This document shows, piece after piece, positions 44,536-53,316 of a DNA stretch of 64,000 nt. The notes beneath the pieces are model-generated. The model worked only from the letters and a program-made list of their open reading frames with translations, had not been told where the DNA came from and did not search any database. The DNA is from Dyadobacter bucti (lineage in GTDB: Bacteria; Bacteroidota; Bacteroidia; Cytophagales; Spirosomataceae), in assembly GCF_005869225.1 (NCBI RefSeq), contig NZ_SWFP01000004.1:656466-720465 (forward strand). Reading direction: 5' to 3'. Positions within the stretch are counted from its first letter, which is position 1. Each line of letters opens with the position of its first letter. The position numbers were made by a program, and so were the translations under genes.

Positions 44536-45758
44536 AACAAATTCCCCTTCTAGTCGGTATACTCCTTTTGCCGTTGCTAGCCACAGCACAACGGTTTCAA
44601 ACTTCCGAAGTTCGCAGGCACGTTGAATTTCTTGCATCCGACGACCTTGAAGGTCGCGGTACCGCCACACTGGGAGAGATCAGGGCAGCCAATTATATAG
44701 CCGGTATTTTTAAAGATCTGGGACTTGTACCGGCGGGCACCAGCGGCAGTTATTTTCAACCTTTCCCGGTTACGCTTTCAGTTGACGGTAACGTTCATGC
44801 ACTTACGGCACGAAATGTGGTTGGTTTCCTGAACAACGGCGCGGAAAAAACCATCGTAGTCGGCGCGCACTTTGATCATTTGGGTAAGGGCTACCAGGGC
44901 AGTTCACTTTCTCCTGACAGTAAAAATAAGATTCACAACGGGGCTGACGATAATGCTTCGGGTACAGCCGGCGTATTGGAACTTGCCCGGTATTTTTCCC
45001 GAAATCAGCTCAAAGAAAAACACAACTTTATTTTTATCGCATTTTCGGGAGAAGAACTGGGTTTGCTGGGATCCAAATATTACACAGAGAATCCATTCGC
45101 TTCGCTCAAATCGGTATCCTGTATGATCAATATGGACATGATTGGCCGGCTCGAACAGGATAAAAGCCTGATCGTGTCGGGTTGGGGGACCAGTCCGGTT
45201 TGGGGCAAACTCATCCCTGACCTCGCTAAACAGCAAAATCTGAAATATACAGTCGACTCATCGGGAGTCGGTGCTTCCGACCATACTTCCTTTTACCTGA
45301 AAGAAATTCCGGTCGTCCAGTTCTTTACCGGCGGGCACGGAGATTACCACAAGATCAGCGACGATGCTGACAAAATCAACTACGAAGGAGAGGTCAAAAT
45401 TCTGGAATTGATAGCCGGACTGCTTGAAAATGTAGACAAGGAAACCACGGAACCTCAATTTCTTACCGCGGGAAACCCACATACCGGCAAAACGACTTCA
45501 GACTTCAAGGTCACACTGGGGGTTATGCCGGATTACAGCTATACCGGCAAAGGACTGAAGATTGACGGGGTTTCAAAAGCGCGTCCCGCCGATAAGGCCG
45601 GCATCCTTGCCGGGGATATCATCACCAAACTGGCCGGAAAGGACATTGCCTCCATTTACGATTATATGGAAATACTATCGGGCCATGAAAAAGGGCAGCA
45701 GGTGGAAGCCGAACTTCTTCGTGGCAAAGATGTTAAAAAAGTCAAAGTGACTTTTTAA
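44532..45758 (+). CDS. Exported M28 family zinc aminopeptidase with PDZ domain
   Basis: 408 residues from GTG 44532, with a signal peptide (about 1-19, LLPLLATAQ). M28 ligands are in VVGAHFDHLG (His), NGADDNASGTAG (bridging Asp), SGEELGLLGS (catalytic Glu pair), MINMDMIGR (Asp) and the late HGDYHKISDD (His). A C-terminal PDZ-like domain (about 315-405; SKARPADKAGILAGDIITKL) may position substrates. Probably releases N-terminal amino acids from peptides in the periplasm or outside. Confidence 0.93.
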   Translation: MKQIPLLVGILLLPLLATAQRFQTSEVRRHVEFLASDDLEGRGTATLGEIRAANYIAGIFKDLGLVPAGTSGSYFQPFPVTLSVDGNVHALTARNVVGFLNNGAEKTIVVGAHFDHLGKGYQGSSLSPDSKNKIHNGADDNASGTAGVLELARYFSRNQLKEKHNFIFIAFSGEELGLLGSKYYTENPFASLKSVSCMINMDMIGRLEQDKSLIVSGWGTSPVWGKLIPDLAKQQNLKYTVDSSGVGASDHTSFYLKEIPVVQFFTGGHGDYHKISDDADKINYEGEVKILELIAGLLENVDKETTEPQFLTAGNPHTGKTTSDFKVTLGVMPDYSYTGKGLKIDGVSKARPADKAGILAGDIITKLAGKDIASIYDYMEILSGHEKGQQVEAELLRGKDVKKVKVTF

Positions 45759-45759
45759 G

Positions 45760-46269
45760 CTATTGAATTGCGCCGCGTTTTCCCAGTTCTATAACCTCCA
45801 TTTTGCTGATGAGGCCTTCATGCAGATTGAATCTCAGCAGGGTGCGCAGTTTGTGAAAACCCTCTCTTCCGGCCGCTCCTGGATTGATATACAACATATT
45901 GTTGAGAGATTTGTCGCGGATCACCCGTAGGATATGTGAATGTCCGCACACAAAAATATCCGGTGTCTGTGATTTCAGTTCAGGTATTACCATGGGATTG
46001 TAGCGAGGCGGGGCGCCGCCGATATGCGTGATCCATACACGGAAACCTTCCAGTTCGAAGTGCAGATTTTCGTGAGATCTTACTTGTATTTCCTTATTAT
46101 CAATATTCCCGAACACAATGCGGGTAGGCTTGAATGCTTCCAGTTGCTCTATGATCCTGACCGATCCAATGTCACCCGCATGCCATATTTCATCACAGTT
46201 CGCGAAATGGCTGAATATGCGCTCGTCCAGGTAGCCATGTGTGTCAGAAAGTAGACCTATACTCTTCAT
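45760..46269 (-). CDS. YfcE/MJ0936-type metallophosphoesterase
   Basis: 169-residue cytoplasmic phosphodiesterase. Metal-binding motifs in order are GLLSDTHGYLD (about 4-14), WHAGDIGS (about 29-36), FGNIDNKE (about 53-60), ITHIGG (about 79-84) and CGHSHILRV (about 112-120). Length matches the family. It converges with the M28 gene, one base between stops. Confidence 0.93.
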   Translation of the reverse strand: MKSIGLLSDTHGYLDERIFSHFANCDEIWHAGDIGSVRIIEQLEAFKPTRIVFGNIDNKEIQVRSHENLHFELEGFRVWITHIGGAPPRYNPMVIPELKSQTPDIFVCGHSHILRVIRDKSLNNMLYINPGAAGREGFHKLRTLLRFNLHEGLISKMEVIELGKRGAIQ

Positions 46270-46542
46270 TTGTTAACTAATTGTATCTGAAAAAGGTGGA
46301 ATTATCCTACCTATTTTACCGCAAAGTAAATACTTTTATTTTTTTTGAAATAAAAGTAACTTATATATAATAAAACCGCTTTCTTGTAAGTTGAAATCTT
46401 AATTAAAGTTAAAAATCTCTTCGAAGCATATAAAAATGACTTGAAACTAAATTATTAGTTGTAAAGTTATTCTTGTTTATATATTATTGCATTTTGGTAA
46501 ACATCAGTTACAAATCCTACTCATCTAACCACTTAGCCACCC

Positions 46543-49341
46543 TTGAAAAAAATCCTACTTCTGTTCCTTTTATGTTTTCAGATCATGTCCGCACAGGCGC
46601 AGACAGGGAGATTTACATTAAAAGGCGTTGTTTCCGACAGTTCCGGCAACATTTTACCCGAAGCCACCATTATGCTGCTTTTACCCAAAGATTCCTCTCT
46701 GGTGAATTTCGGAAGGAGCAGCAAAGATGGTTCGTTTGAATTAAAGAATCTCAAACGGATGTCTTATTTGTTGAAAGTATCCTATGTTGGTTTTATTCCG
46801 TTTCAGCAGGACGTGAAGCCAGGTGATGGTGACGTAACCGACCTTGGCAAGCTCCGAATGCAGGTTTTGGGGAAGGAACTGTATGAAGTAGTGATCAAAA
46901 CGGCCCGCGCTCCGCTGAGTATCAGAGGCGATACGGTTGAGTATGACCCTAGGGCATTTAAAGTGCCGCCGGGCTCATCGGTAGAGGACCTCATCAGGAA
47001 ATTGCCAGGTATGCAGGTGGACCAGGACGGCAACATCAAAGCACAAGGCGAAGATGTGAAACGTGTAACGGTGGACGGTAAGAAGTTTTTCGGCGACGAT
47101 CCGAAAATGGCGACCAAAAATCTGCCGGCAGAAGCGATCAATAAAGTGCAGGTCTTCAATGGAAAAACCGAACAGTCCAAGCTCACCGGGGTAGAGGATG
47201 GGAAACGCGAAAAGACACTGAACCTTGAACTTAAAGACAGCCATAAAAAAGGAGGCTTCGGGAAAGCCGTGGCTGGCGTCGGAACTGATTCCCGGCTGGA
47301 AGGCAAGGTGATGTACAATCGTTTTAATGATAAGCAGCAATTTTCGGTGCTGGGCTTTGGTAACAATGTAAACCAGTCGGGCATTGCCAGGAACGATTAC
47401 CAGGATTTTAAGGGCAGTCAGTCGTTTAACTGGGGCGATGACGGGAATTTTGGTTTTTACAGCGGGCAATCCAATGACGGAGGTGACATTACCATACAAC
47501 CCAACTGGGGCGGAGGCGGATCGGAAGGGTATAGTAAAAATTACGCCGGCGGTGCAAACTATAATTTCGATAACAAAAAAACCAAACTTAGCACCAGCTA
47601 TTTTTACAATCAGTCGCGGACCGTTATGGACGTCCGTTCAACGTCGGAAAACTTTTTGAACAATGAAACATACAGGGGAATTGACAACAACAAAACCCTG
47701 GGTTTCACAGGCAATCACCGGCCCAGTTTCAGACTGGAACGAGAAATTGACTCTCTTAATACCATTATTTTGATCAGTAATTCGAGGATCAACCTTGGCG
47801 ACCAGGACTATGAAAGTTTTCAGCAGTCTTTCCGGAATGAAGGCGAACTGACCAATCAGTCGACGATCAATAACATAAGCGATTACAATTCTTTTGCGAT
47901 GGCGAATATGTTTTTGTACCGTCGCAAGTTCAAAAAGAAAGGCAGGAACTTTGCTTTCAGCGCAGGCTACAATCTGAACAACGGGGATGAGTCCAAGCGC
48001 CTGAACTCGGTTAACATTTTCGCGCGGGACTCGACCATGAACAGTGTTATCAATCAGCAAAATACGACAGAGAGTTCCCGCGGCACTTTCAAAAGCAGCG
48101 TCAATTTTATTGAGCCCTTTGCCAAAAAGTTCATGTGGGAGACGTTTTATAATTTCAGCCTGCGAAAAGACAAAGTTGACCGCGATGTGTTTGATATTGA
48201 AGAGAATAACCAGACGGTCAATCCATTTCTGACCCGGTATTATTCCAATGATTTTTCCTATAACAGGTTAGGAAGTACCCTCAGGTATGCCCACAACGGA
48301 TTGAATATAGCGGTCGGACTCGCGGGCCTGCGCCTGAACCTGAAAGGGAAATTTGCTGAATCAGAGTCTTCGGCCGATTTTACGAGAATTGAGCGCGACT
48401 ACCTCAGAGCTGTGCCGAATTTTAACCTTACTTACCAGCTAAAAAATAACCGGTACATTTGGGGCGGCTATTCAATGAATGTATCAGAGCCTGCGATCAC
48501 CGCTCTCCAGACCATCGTGGACAACAGCAACCCGCTCTACATTACCGTGGGAAACCCTGATCTGATTCCTGCATCAACCCACAGCGTTAATGGCGGGTTC
48601 CAGATGTTTAATCCTGCGACTTTTACGAATTTCTACGGATATGTTTACTATAATTATAATGTTGACCAGATCGTGTACAACAGGAGCATAAATTTGGAAA
48701 ATCTGGTAACGACGATCAAACCAATGAACGTAACCGGAGGTACCAACATTGGAACTTCTCTCGGCTTTGGGTTCCCGCTGAAAAAGACAAAAAGCAATCT
48801 GTACGTGAACACGGGCATTAATTTGAGTAACAACCCGACTTTTATCAATGAAGTGAAAAATGAGACGAAGACGGATAATTACAACTTCGGTCTGCGTCTC
48901 GACCTCACGCCCAGCGATGTGTTTACCCTTTATACCAATGCCAACTGGAACATCAGCAATACCGAGTATTCGATAAACACAAGCCAGAACCAGAAAATCG
49001 TCAACTCAACTTACGGGGCAGAAATGAATGTGAGAATGCCCAAGGACATTTATTTCAGCAGTAACTTCAACTACCGGAGTTATGTGAATAACCAGTTTGG
49101 TTTTAATCAGAAGCAGCCCATCCTCAACCTTTCGGTTTACAAAATCGTGTTGAAAAGTAAAAAAGGCGAAATCCGTCTTACTGCCAATGATGTTTTCAAA
49201 AAGAACCTGGGCATCAGTCAGAATGTGAACCAGAATTTTTACACAGAGAGGCGCGTAGCAACGTTGTCCAGGTATTTTATGCTGAGTTTTACATACAATA
49301 TGAGGGGAATGTCAGCGTCTGTTAAACGTCCGAATTTTTAA
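46543..49341 (+). CDS. TonB-dependent-receptor-like outer membrane protein with CarboxypepD_reg domain
   Basis: 932 residues, start at TTG 46543 giving a signal peptide (MKKILLLFLLCFQIMSAQAQ). A CarboxypepD_reg-like domain (about 25-105) is followed by a plug-like part (about 115-225, GSSVEDLIRKLPGMQVDQDG, RVTVDGKKFFGDDPKMATKN) and a long barrel (about 240-932) ending in Phe (ASVKRPNF). This is the OMP_b-brl_3 type that lacks clear TonB-box features. A GLPGLI gene follows 29 bp later, the usual partner in Bacteroidota. Cargo unknown. Confidence 0.9.
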   Translation: MKKILLLFLLCFQIMSAQAQTGRFTLKGVVSDSSGNILPEATIMLLLPKDSSLVNFGRSSKDGSFELKNLKRMSYLLKVSYVGFIPFQQDVKPGDGDVTDLGKLRMQVLGKELYEVVIKTARAPLSIRGDTVEYDPRAFKVPPGSSVEDLIRKLPGMQVDQDGNIKAQGEDVKRVTVDGKKFFGDDPKMATKNLPAEAINKVQVFNGKTEQSKLTGVEDGKREKTLNLELKDSHKKGGFGKAVAGVGTDSRLEGKVMYNRFNDKQQFSVLGFGNNVNQSGIARNDYQDFKGSQSFNWGDDGNFGFYSGQSNDGGDITIQPNWGGGGSEGYSKNYAGGANYNFDNKKTKLSTSYFYNQSRTVMDVRSTSENFLNNETYRGIDNNKTLGFTGNHRPSFRLEREIDSLNTIILISNSRINLGDQDYESFQQSFRNEGELTNQSTINNISDYNSFAMANMFLYRRKFKKKGRNFAFSAGYNLNNGDESKRLNSVNIFARDSTMNSVINQQNTTESSRGTFKSSVNFIEPFAKKFMWETFYNFSLRKDKVDRDVFDIEENNQTVNPFLTRYYSNDFSYNRLGSTLRYAHNGLNIAVGLAGLRLNLKGKFAESESSADFTRIERDYLRAVPNFNLTYQLKNNRYIWGGYSMNVSEPAITALQTIVDNSNPLYITVGNPDLIPASTHSVNGGFQMFNPATFTNFYGYVYYNYNVDQIVYNRSINLENLVTTIKPMNVTGGTNIGTSLGFGFPLKKTKSNLYVNTGINLSNNPTFINEVKNETKTDNYNFGLRLDLTPSDVFTLYTNANWNISNTEYSINTSQNQKIVNSTYGAEMNVRMPKDIYFSSNFNYRSYVNNQFGFNQKQPILNLSVYKIVLKSKKGEIRLTANDVFKKNLGISQNVNQNFYTERRVATLSRYFMLSFTYNMRGMSASVKRPNF

Positions 49342-49370
49342 TTATCCTTCTTAAAATAAAAAACAACAAT

Positions 49371-50126
49371 ATGAGATCGGTTGTCCTTTTTGCAATGCTT
49401 TTACTGTCTGGGGCTCAGACTGCTTTTGCCCAGAAAATGGAAGGAGAAATTACTTACGAAAAGATTTATCGATGGATCACCATATTTTCAAAGCTGAGTT
49501 TTATGAGCAATGAGGAAAAGGACCGCATGAAAATGTCTTGGGCCAATATGGATGAAAATAAACAGGATATGATCTTGTTGTTCAACGAAAAACAGACCTA
49601 CTATTCTTTCCCGAAAAATGAGGAGAATACGGAAGGATGGGTCTGGCGGAAAGGTGAATTCAACATTTACAGGGACCTGGAAAATGAAAAGCGGACCGAC
49701 ATACTGGACATGCTGGGCAGAACCTACATCATTGAAGATTCGCTAAGAGCCCCTAAATGGAAAGTAATGAACAAGATCAAGGAAGTGGCCGGGTATATGT
49801 GTATGATGGCAGTTTCGGAAGACACGGTCAAAAAACAAAAGGTAGTAGCTTGGTTTGCAGATAACTTACCCGTTTCGGGAGGCCCGGAATTTTACTCGGG
49901 ACTGCCTGGTATGATCCTGGAAATGGAGCTGAACGACGGAGACGTGGTGGTCACAGCAAAAAAGGTAGAGATGAAACCTGTTAAGGAAGAGGATTTGAGC
50001 GTTCCTAAAAAAGTAAAGGGCAGGAAAATAGATACGGCCAAATATGACCAGTTGATTGCCGAGCATATCCGGGACAGTATCAAAAGTCACCGATACCCTT
50101 ACGATGCGGTACCATATCCGAATTAG
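49371..50126 (+). CDS. GLPGLI family secreted protein
   Basis: 251 residues with a signal peptide (about 1-20, SGAQTAFAQ). The family motif appears as SGLPGMILEME (about 182-192). EGEITYEKIYRW at the mature N-terminus and WFADNLPVSGGPEFY before the motif are also typical. Function unknown; the family pairs with CarboxypepD_reg receptors, as here. A terminator follows 30 bp past the stop. Confidence 0.93.
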   Translation: MRSVVLFAMLLLSGAQTAFAQKMEGEITYEKIYRWITIFSKLSFMSNEEKDRMKMSWANMDENKQDMILLFNEKQTYYSFPKNEENTEGWVWRKGEFNIYRDLENEKRTDILDMLGRTYIIEDSLRAPKWKVMNKIKEVAGYMCMMAVSEDTVKKQKVVAWFADNLPVSGGPEFYSGLPGMILEMELNDGDVVVTAKKVEMKPVKEEDLSVPKKVKGRKIDTAKYDQLIAEHIRDSIKSHRYPYDAVPYPN

Positions 50127-50156
50127 ACGGATCAAACTCATTAGAATAATATTAAA

Positions 50157-50190
50157 AAGAAAGATTGTCAGCGACAATCTTTCTTTTTTT
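50157..50190 (+). terminator. Rho-independent terminator after the GLPGLI gene
   Basis: AAGAAAGATTGTC and GACAATCTTTCTT form a perfect stem around AGC, followed by a T-run. It overlaps the -33 element of the next promoter. Confidence 0.88.
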
Positions 50191-50199
50191 ATACCTTTG
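50165..50199 (+). promoter_or_regulatory. Promoter of the OmpA-like lipoprotein gene
   Basis: TTG at 50165-50167 and TACCTTTG at 50192-50199 fit the Bacteroidota -33 and -7 elements (27 bp start to start). The start codon is at 50312, so the transcript would carry a 5' leader of about 105 bases. Confidence 0.55.
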
Positions 50200-50311
50200 C
50201 GATTTCAAAAATATGACCCTCGATAAATGTGTGGTGCGATTTTTTGGGACTTTAAAACTATTCACATTTAACTTAACAGTGTTTTTCTATTTTAATAACC
50301 CTTTGACAATT

Positions 50312-51199
50312 ATGAAAAAAATCGTTTTGGCCGTTGCAATGCTTTTTGTACTCGGCTCATGTGCAAGTAAGAAAAAGTTGCTTTCTGCACAAAAACAAGC
50401 AAATGAAATCCAGATCCAGTTGGACAAAGCCAGAGCTGATCTCAATGATTGTGACAGCAGGACCGCAGGCTTGAACAATGATCTGAAAGCCAAAAATGAC
50501 GAGCTTACCAGCAAAAATGCTAAATTGAAAGAGCTGGAAGATCAGGTCGAATTCCTCAAGAAAAATAACAATAACCTGTTGGACCGCATGTCTGATCTTT
50601 CTGTGATCAGCAAAGAAGGTTCCGAAAGCATCAAGAAATCGTTAGCGATGATGGATGCACAGGGAACTCAGATCCGCGATCTGAACCAGAGCATCCAACG
50701 TAAAGATTCGTTGAACATGGCGCTTGTATTGAACCTGAAACGGTCTCTGCAGGATGTTAGCGACGAGGATGTGCAGATCGAGGTAAAAAAAGGAGTTGTA
50801 TATGTGTCGCTTTCCGACAAAATGCTTTTCCGTTCAGGAAGCTCGGTCATCAACTCAGCAGCTGAAACGGTGTTGAGCAAAGTGGCTAAAATCCTGAATG
50901 ACTACAAAGAAATCGAAATTTTGATCGAAGGACACACGGATAATGTACCTATTGCCACTGACAAAGTTGCTGATAACTGGGATCTGAGCGTATTGCGCGC
51001 AACAGCGGTTGCACGTACTTTGCAGAAGAAATATGGTGTTGAGCCTGTTCGTATGATTGCCGGCGGACGTGGTGAGTACCTTCCAAAAGTGGCGAACGAT
51101 TCAGCGCCTAACCGCAGCCTGAACCGTCGCACGGAGATCATTATTACTCCTAAATTGGATCAGTTCTTTAATCTGTATACGCCTAACGCGGGTAAATAA
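50312..51199 (+). CDS. OmpA family lipoprotein
   Basis: 295 residues, start at ATG 50312 (MKKIVLAVAMLFVLGSC), where the lipobox LGSC predicts lipidation; earlier in-frame starts lie in the leader. A long coiled coil (about 25-115) is followed by an OmpA-type peptidoglycan-binding domain (about 160-290) with YKEIEILIEGHTDNVPI (about 200-216) and NRSLNRRTEIIITP. It likely tethers the outer membrane to the wall. A terminator follows. Confidence 0.93.
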   Translation: MKKIVLAVAMLFVLGSCASKKKLLSAQKQANEIQIQLDKARADLNDCDSRTAGLNNDLKAKNDELTSKNAKLKELEDQVEFLKKNNNNLLDRMSDLSVISKEGSESIKKSLAMMDAQGTQIRDLNQSIQRKDSLNMALVLNLKRSLQDVSDEDVQIEVKKGVVYVSLSDKMLFRSGSSVINSAAETVLSKVAKILNDYKEIEILIEGHTDNVPIATDKVADNWDLSVLRATAVARTLQKKYGVEPVRMIAGGRGEYLPKVANDSAPNRSLNRRTEIIITPKLDQFFNLYTPNAGK

Positions 51200-51221
51200 T
51201 CAGATTAAAATTTTTCTTTCT

Positions 51222-51253
51222 AAGCCCGCCCTAATCAGGTGGGCTTCTTTTTT
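51222..51253 (+). terminator. Rho-independent terminator after the OmpA-like gene
   Basis: AAGCCCGCC and GGTGGGCTT pair around CTAATCA, followed by CTTTTTT. Confidence 0.85.
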
Positions 51254-51294
51254 AACATGTACTGCATTGTTCGGCACCATCAAAGCATTGAATC

Positions 51295-52248
51295 ATGACT
51301 GAAACTGTACCTGTAAGAGAAACCATTGAGACCGCGCACAAACTGGTGGCGGCATTTATCCATCGCACCCCTGTGATGACCTCTGGATTTTTCAACGAGC
51401 TGTGTGGTGCCGAGTTGTATTTTAAATGCGAGAATTTCCAGAAAATCGGCGCGTTCAAAGCGCGGGGAGGTCTTAATGCAATATTATCACTATCAAAAGA
51501 GCAGCTGAAAAACGGGGTCACCACACATTCTTCCGGTAACCATGCGCAGGCCATAGCTTTCGCGGCAGCCAAAGTTGGGGCGAAGGCCTACATTGTGATG
51601 CCCGAAAACTCGCCTCTGGTCAAAATAAACGCGGTCAGGTCGTATGGGGCAGAGATTACATTTTGTAAAAACACGCCCGAGGAACGTGAGCGGACAGTAC
51701 AGGGAATTATCTCAAAAACCGGCGCTGCTTTTGTTCATCCCTTCAATAATTATAAAGTAATAGCAGGCCAGGCCACCGCCGCGCTTGAATTGATCGAAGA
51801 CGCGGGAACTTCACTGGATGCGATCATTGCACCGGTAGGAGGGGGAGGTTTGCTAAGCGGCACCGCGCTGACAGCCCATTACTTCTCTCCCGAAACTAAA
51901 GTTTACGCCGGAGAGCCTGAGGGCGCGGCCGATGCAGTGCTGTCTTTTCGTAGTGATAAAATTGAAAAGGCTCCCTATGTCAACACCATAGCTGACGGCT
52001 TGCTGACCTACCTGGGCGATAAGACGTTCCCGGTTATCAAAGCACATGTGAGCGATATATTTACTGTTTCGGATGAGGAAATCATTACGGCAATGCGTTA
52101 CTTGTGGGAGAGGATGAAGCTGGTTGTGGAACCCTCAGGAGCAGTTTCGGTTGCAGCCACATTGAAACAAAAGGATTTTTTTGCCGGTAAAAAAGTCGGT
52201 ATCATCATTTCAGGCGGAAACGTCGATCTCGGCAAACTGCCTTTTTGA
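51295..52248 (+). CDS. Threonine/serine dehydratase (PLP fold type II)
   Basis: 317-residue catabolic-length enzyme deaminating threonine or serine to the 2-oxo acid; serine racemase is the main alternative. PLP Lys55 is in KIGAFKARGG, the substrate loop is SSGNHAQA (79-86) and the phosphate-binding glycines are GGGGLLSG (about 181-188). The late SGGNVD segment is typical. No ACT regulatory domain, so it differs from biosynthetic IlvA. Confidence 0.92.
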   Translation: MTETVPVRETIETAHKLVAAFIHRTPVMTSGFFNELCGAELYFKCENFQKIGAFKARGGLNAILSLSKEQLKNGVTTHSSGNHAQAIAFAAAKVGAKAYIVMPENSPLVKINAVRSYGAEITFCKNTPEERERTVQGIISKTGAAFVHPFNNYKVIAGQATAALELIEDAGTSLDAIIAPVGGGGLLSGTALTAHYFSPETKVYAGEPEGAADAVLSFRSDKIEKAPYVNTIADGLLTYLGDKTFPVIKAHVSDIFTVSDEEIITAMRYLWERMKLVVEPSGAVSVAATLKQKDFFAGKKVGIIISGGNVDLGKLPF

Positions 52249-52392
52249 ATTGTCCGTTCAAATGGGTAGAATAACAATGAAATGGAATTTTTACGATAAC
52301 AATGTATGCGAGAATAATCCTGTTGCCGTTATAGTGGGAAATATTCGACGTATGATTTTTAATTTTTAATAGTTCGCACTTAAAGTTAATGT

Positions 52393-52869
52393 ATGAAAAA
52401 GCTGATTTTTTGCTGTCTGGTCGTATTGATGGGCTCTTGCAAGGATAAGGAGAAAGAGGTTGAGCCAGAGGTTGATCTTGCACCGGAATTTGTTGGAAAC
52501 TATATCACTACCACTGTAGATGGGAACACAACTGTACACCATGAATGGGCAGTAACAAGTGACACAAAAAACAAGTTGGCGATTGCATACATCAAAAATG
52601 TGGAGGTATCTACATCCGGCACCACTCTTACCCTCAAACAGGAATATGCATTGGCCAATGTGGTTCCTACCGCCGAGGCCACATTCAAGATCGACGAAGT
52701 GGTGGATGTGGTGCAAAGTACCGGAACGCCACTGAAACAGAAGGTGGAAGGCATTGCTACCAAGGTGATTAATTCAGCAGGTGTGCAGCAGCTCAATATT
52801 ACTTTGAAACTGACCAATTCGAGTACGAATGTCGCCACCGAGGATTACCTGGAATTCAAGAAGAAATAA
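52393..52869 (+). CDS. Hypothetical lipoprotein (158 aa)
   Basis: The N-terminal MKKLIFCCLVVLMGSCKDKE contains a lipobox (MGSC). The mature part starts with an acidic linker (KEKEVEPEVDLAPEF) and continues as a Thr/Val-rich beta domain. No family recognised. A strong terminator follows 12 bp past the stop. Confidence 0.75.
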   Translation: MKKLIFCCLVVLMGSCKDKEKEVEPEVDLAPEFVGNYITTTVDGNTTVHHEWAVTSDTKNKLAIAYIKNVEVSTSGTTLTLKQEYALANVVPTAEATFKIDEVVDVVQSTGTPLKQKVEGIATKVINSAGVQQLNITLKLTNSSTNVATEDYLEFKKK

Positions 52870-52881
52870 TCAAAAATATAA

Positions 52882-52927
52882 GGAACAAAAAAAGCGACTG
52901 ATTTCGATCGGCCGCTTTTTTTGTTCC
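52882..52927 (+). terminator. Bidirectional Rho-independent terminator
   Basis: GGAACAAAAAAAGCG pairs with CGCTTTTTTTGTTCC around a loop containing GATCGG-type sequence. The A- and T-runs inside the stem allow it to work for the lipoprotein gene and for the convergent 47-aa gene. Confidence 0.8.
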
Positions 52928-52936
52928 TTGTCCGGC

Positions 52937-53080
52937 TTATTGCGCGGTAGAGTTACTAAAGATTGACTCTGCCTTTTCCGCGAGCGTAATGAATGGGAAA
53001 AAGAAACCCATCACTACACAAGTGATCACAAAGACTATAAGCCATAGTAAGAAGAGGGCGAATTTTGTGAGATGGATCAT
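52937..53080 (-). CDS. Small membrane protein (47 aa)
   Basis: ATG (53078-53080) to TAA (52937-52939). One long hydrophobic helix (FALFLLWLIVFVITCVVMGFFF) follows MIHLTK, and a short polar tail (EKAESIFSNSTAQ) ends it. A bidirectional terminator lies just downstream. No family assigned. Confidence 0.55.
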   Translation of the reverse strand: MIHLTKFALFLLWLIVFVITCVVMGFFFPFITLAEKAESIFSNSTAQ

Positions 53081-53316
53081 TGTCTGACTTTTTTCTAAAA
53101 GAGGGGTTTGGAACCTTATTGGTTGTAAGGGAAATTACTTATTTTTTTTCATTTTAAGACATATTTTTGAACGATAATTATAATTCTTCCTGCTGTGTAA
53201 AAGTACTTTTGATAGTTACATAGTAGATTCCGTACAGAAAAATTTTTCTTTTTTTCGTTACCTAATTGAAGGGGCAGCGTCTAATGTGATTGGAAACAAT
53301 TACAACATCAGACGAA

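Noticed and set aside
46270..46542. Strong promoter for the outer-membrane receptor gene
   Set aside because: The region is AT-rich and has TTTTGG-like words, but no TTG/TAnnTTTG pair with good spacing could be pointed to.
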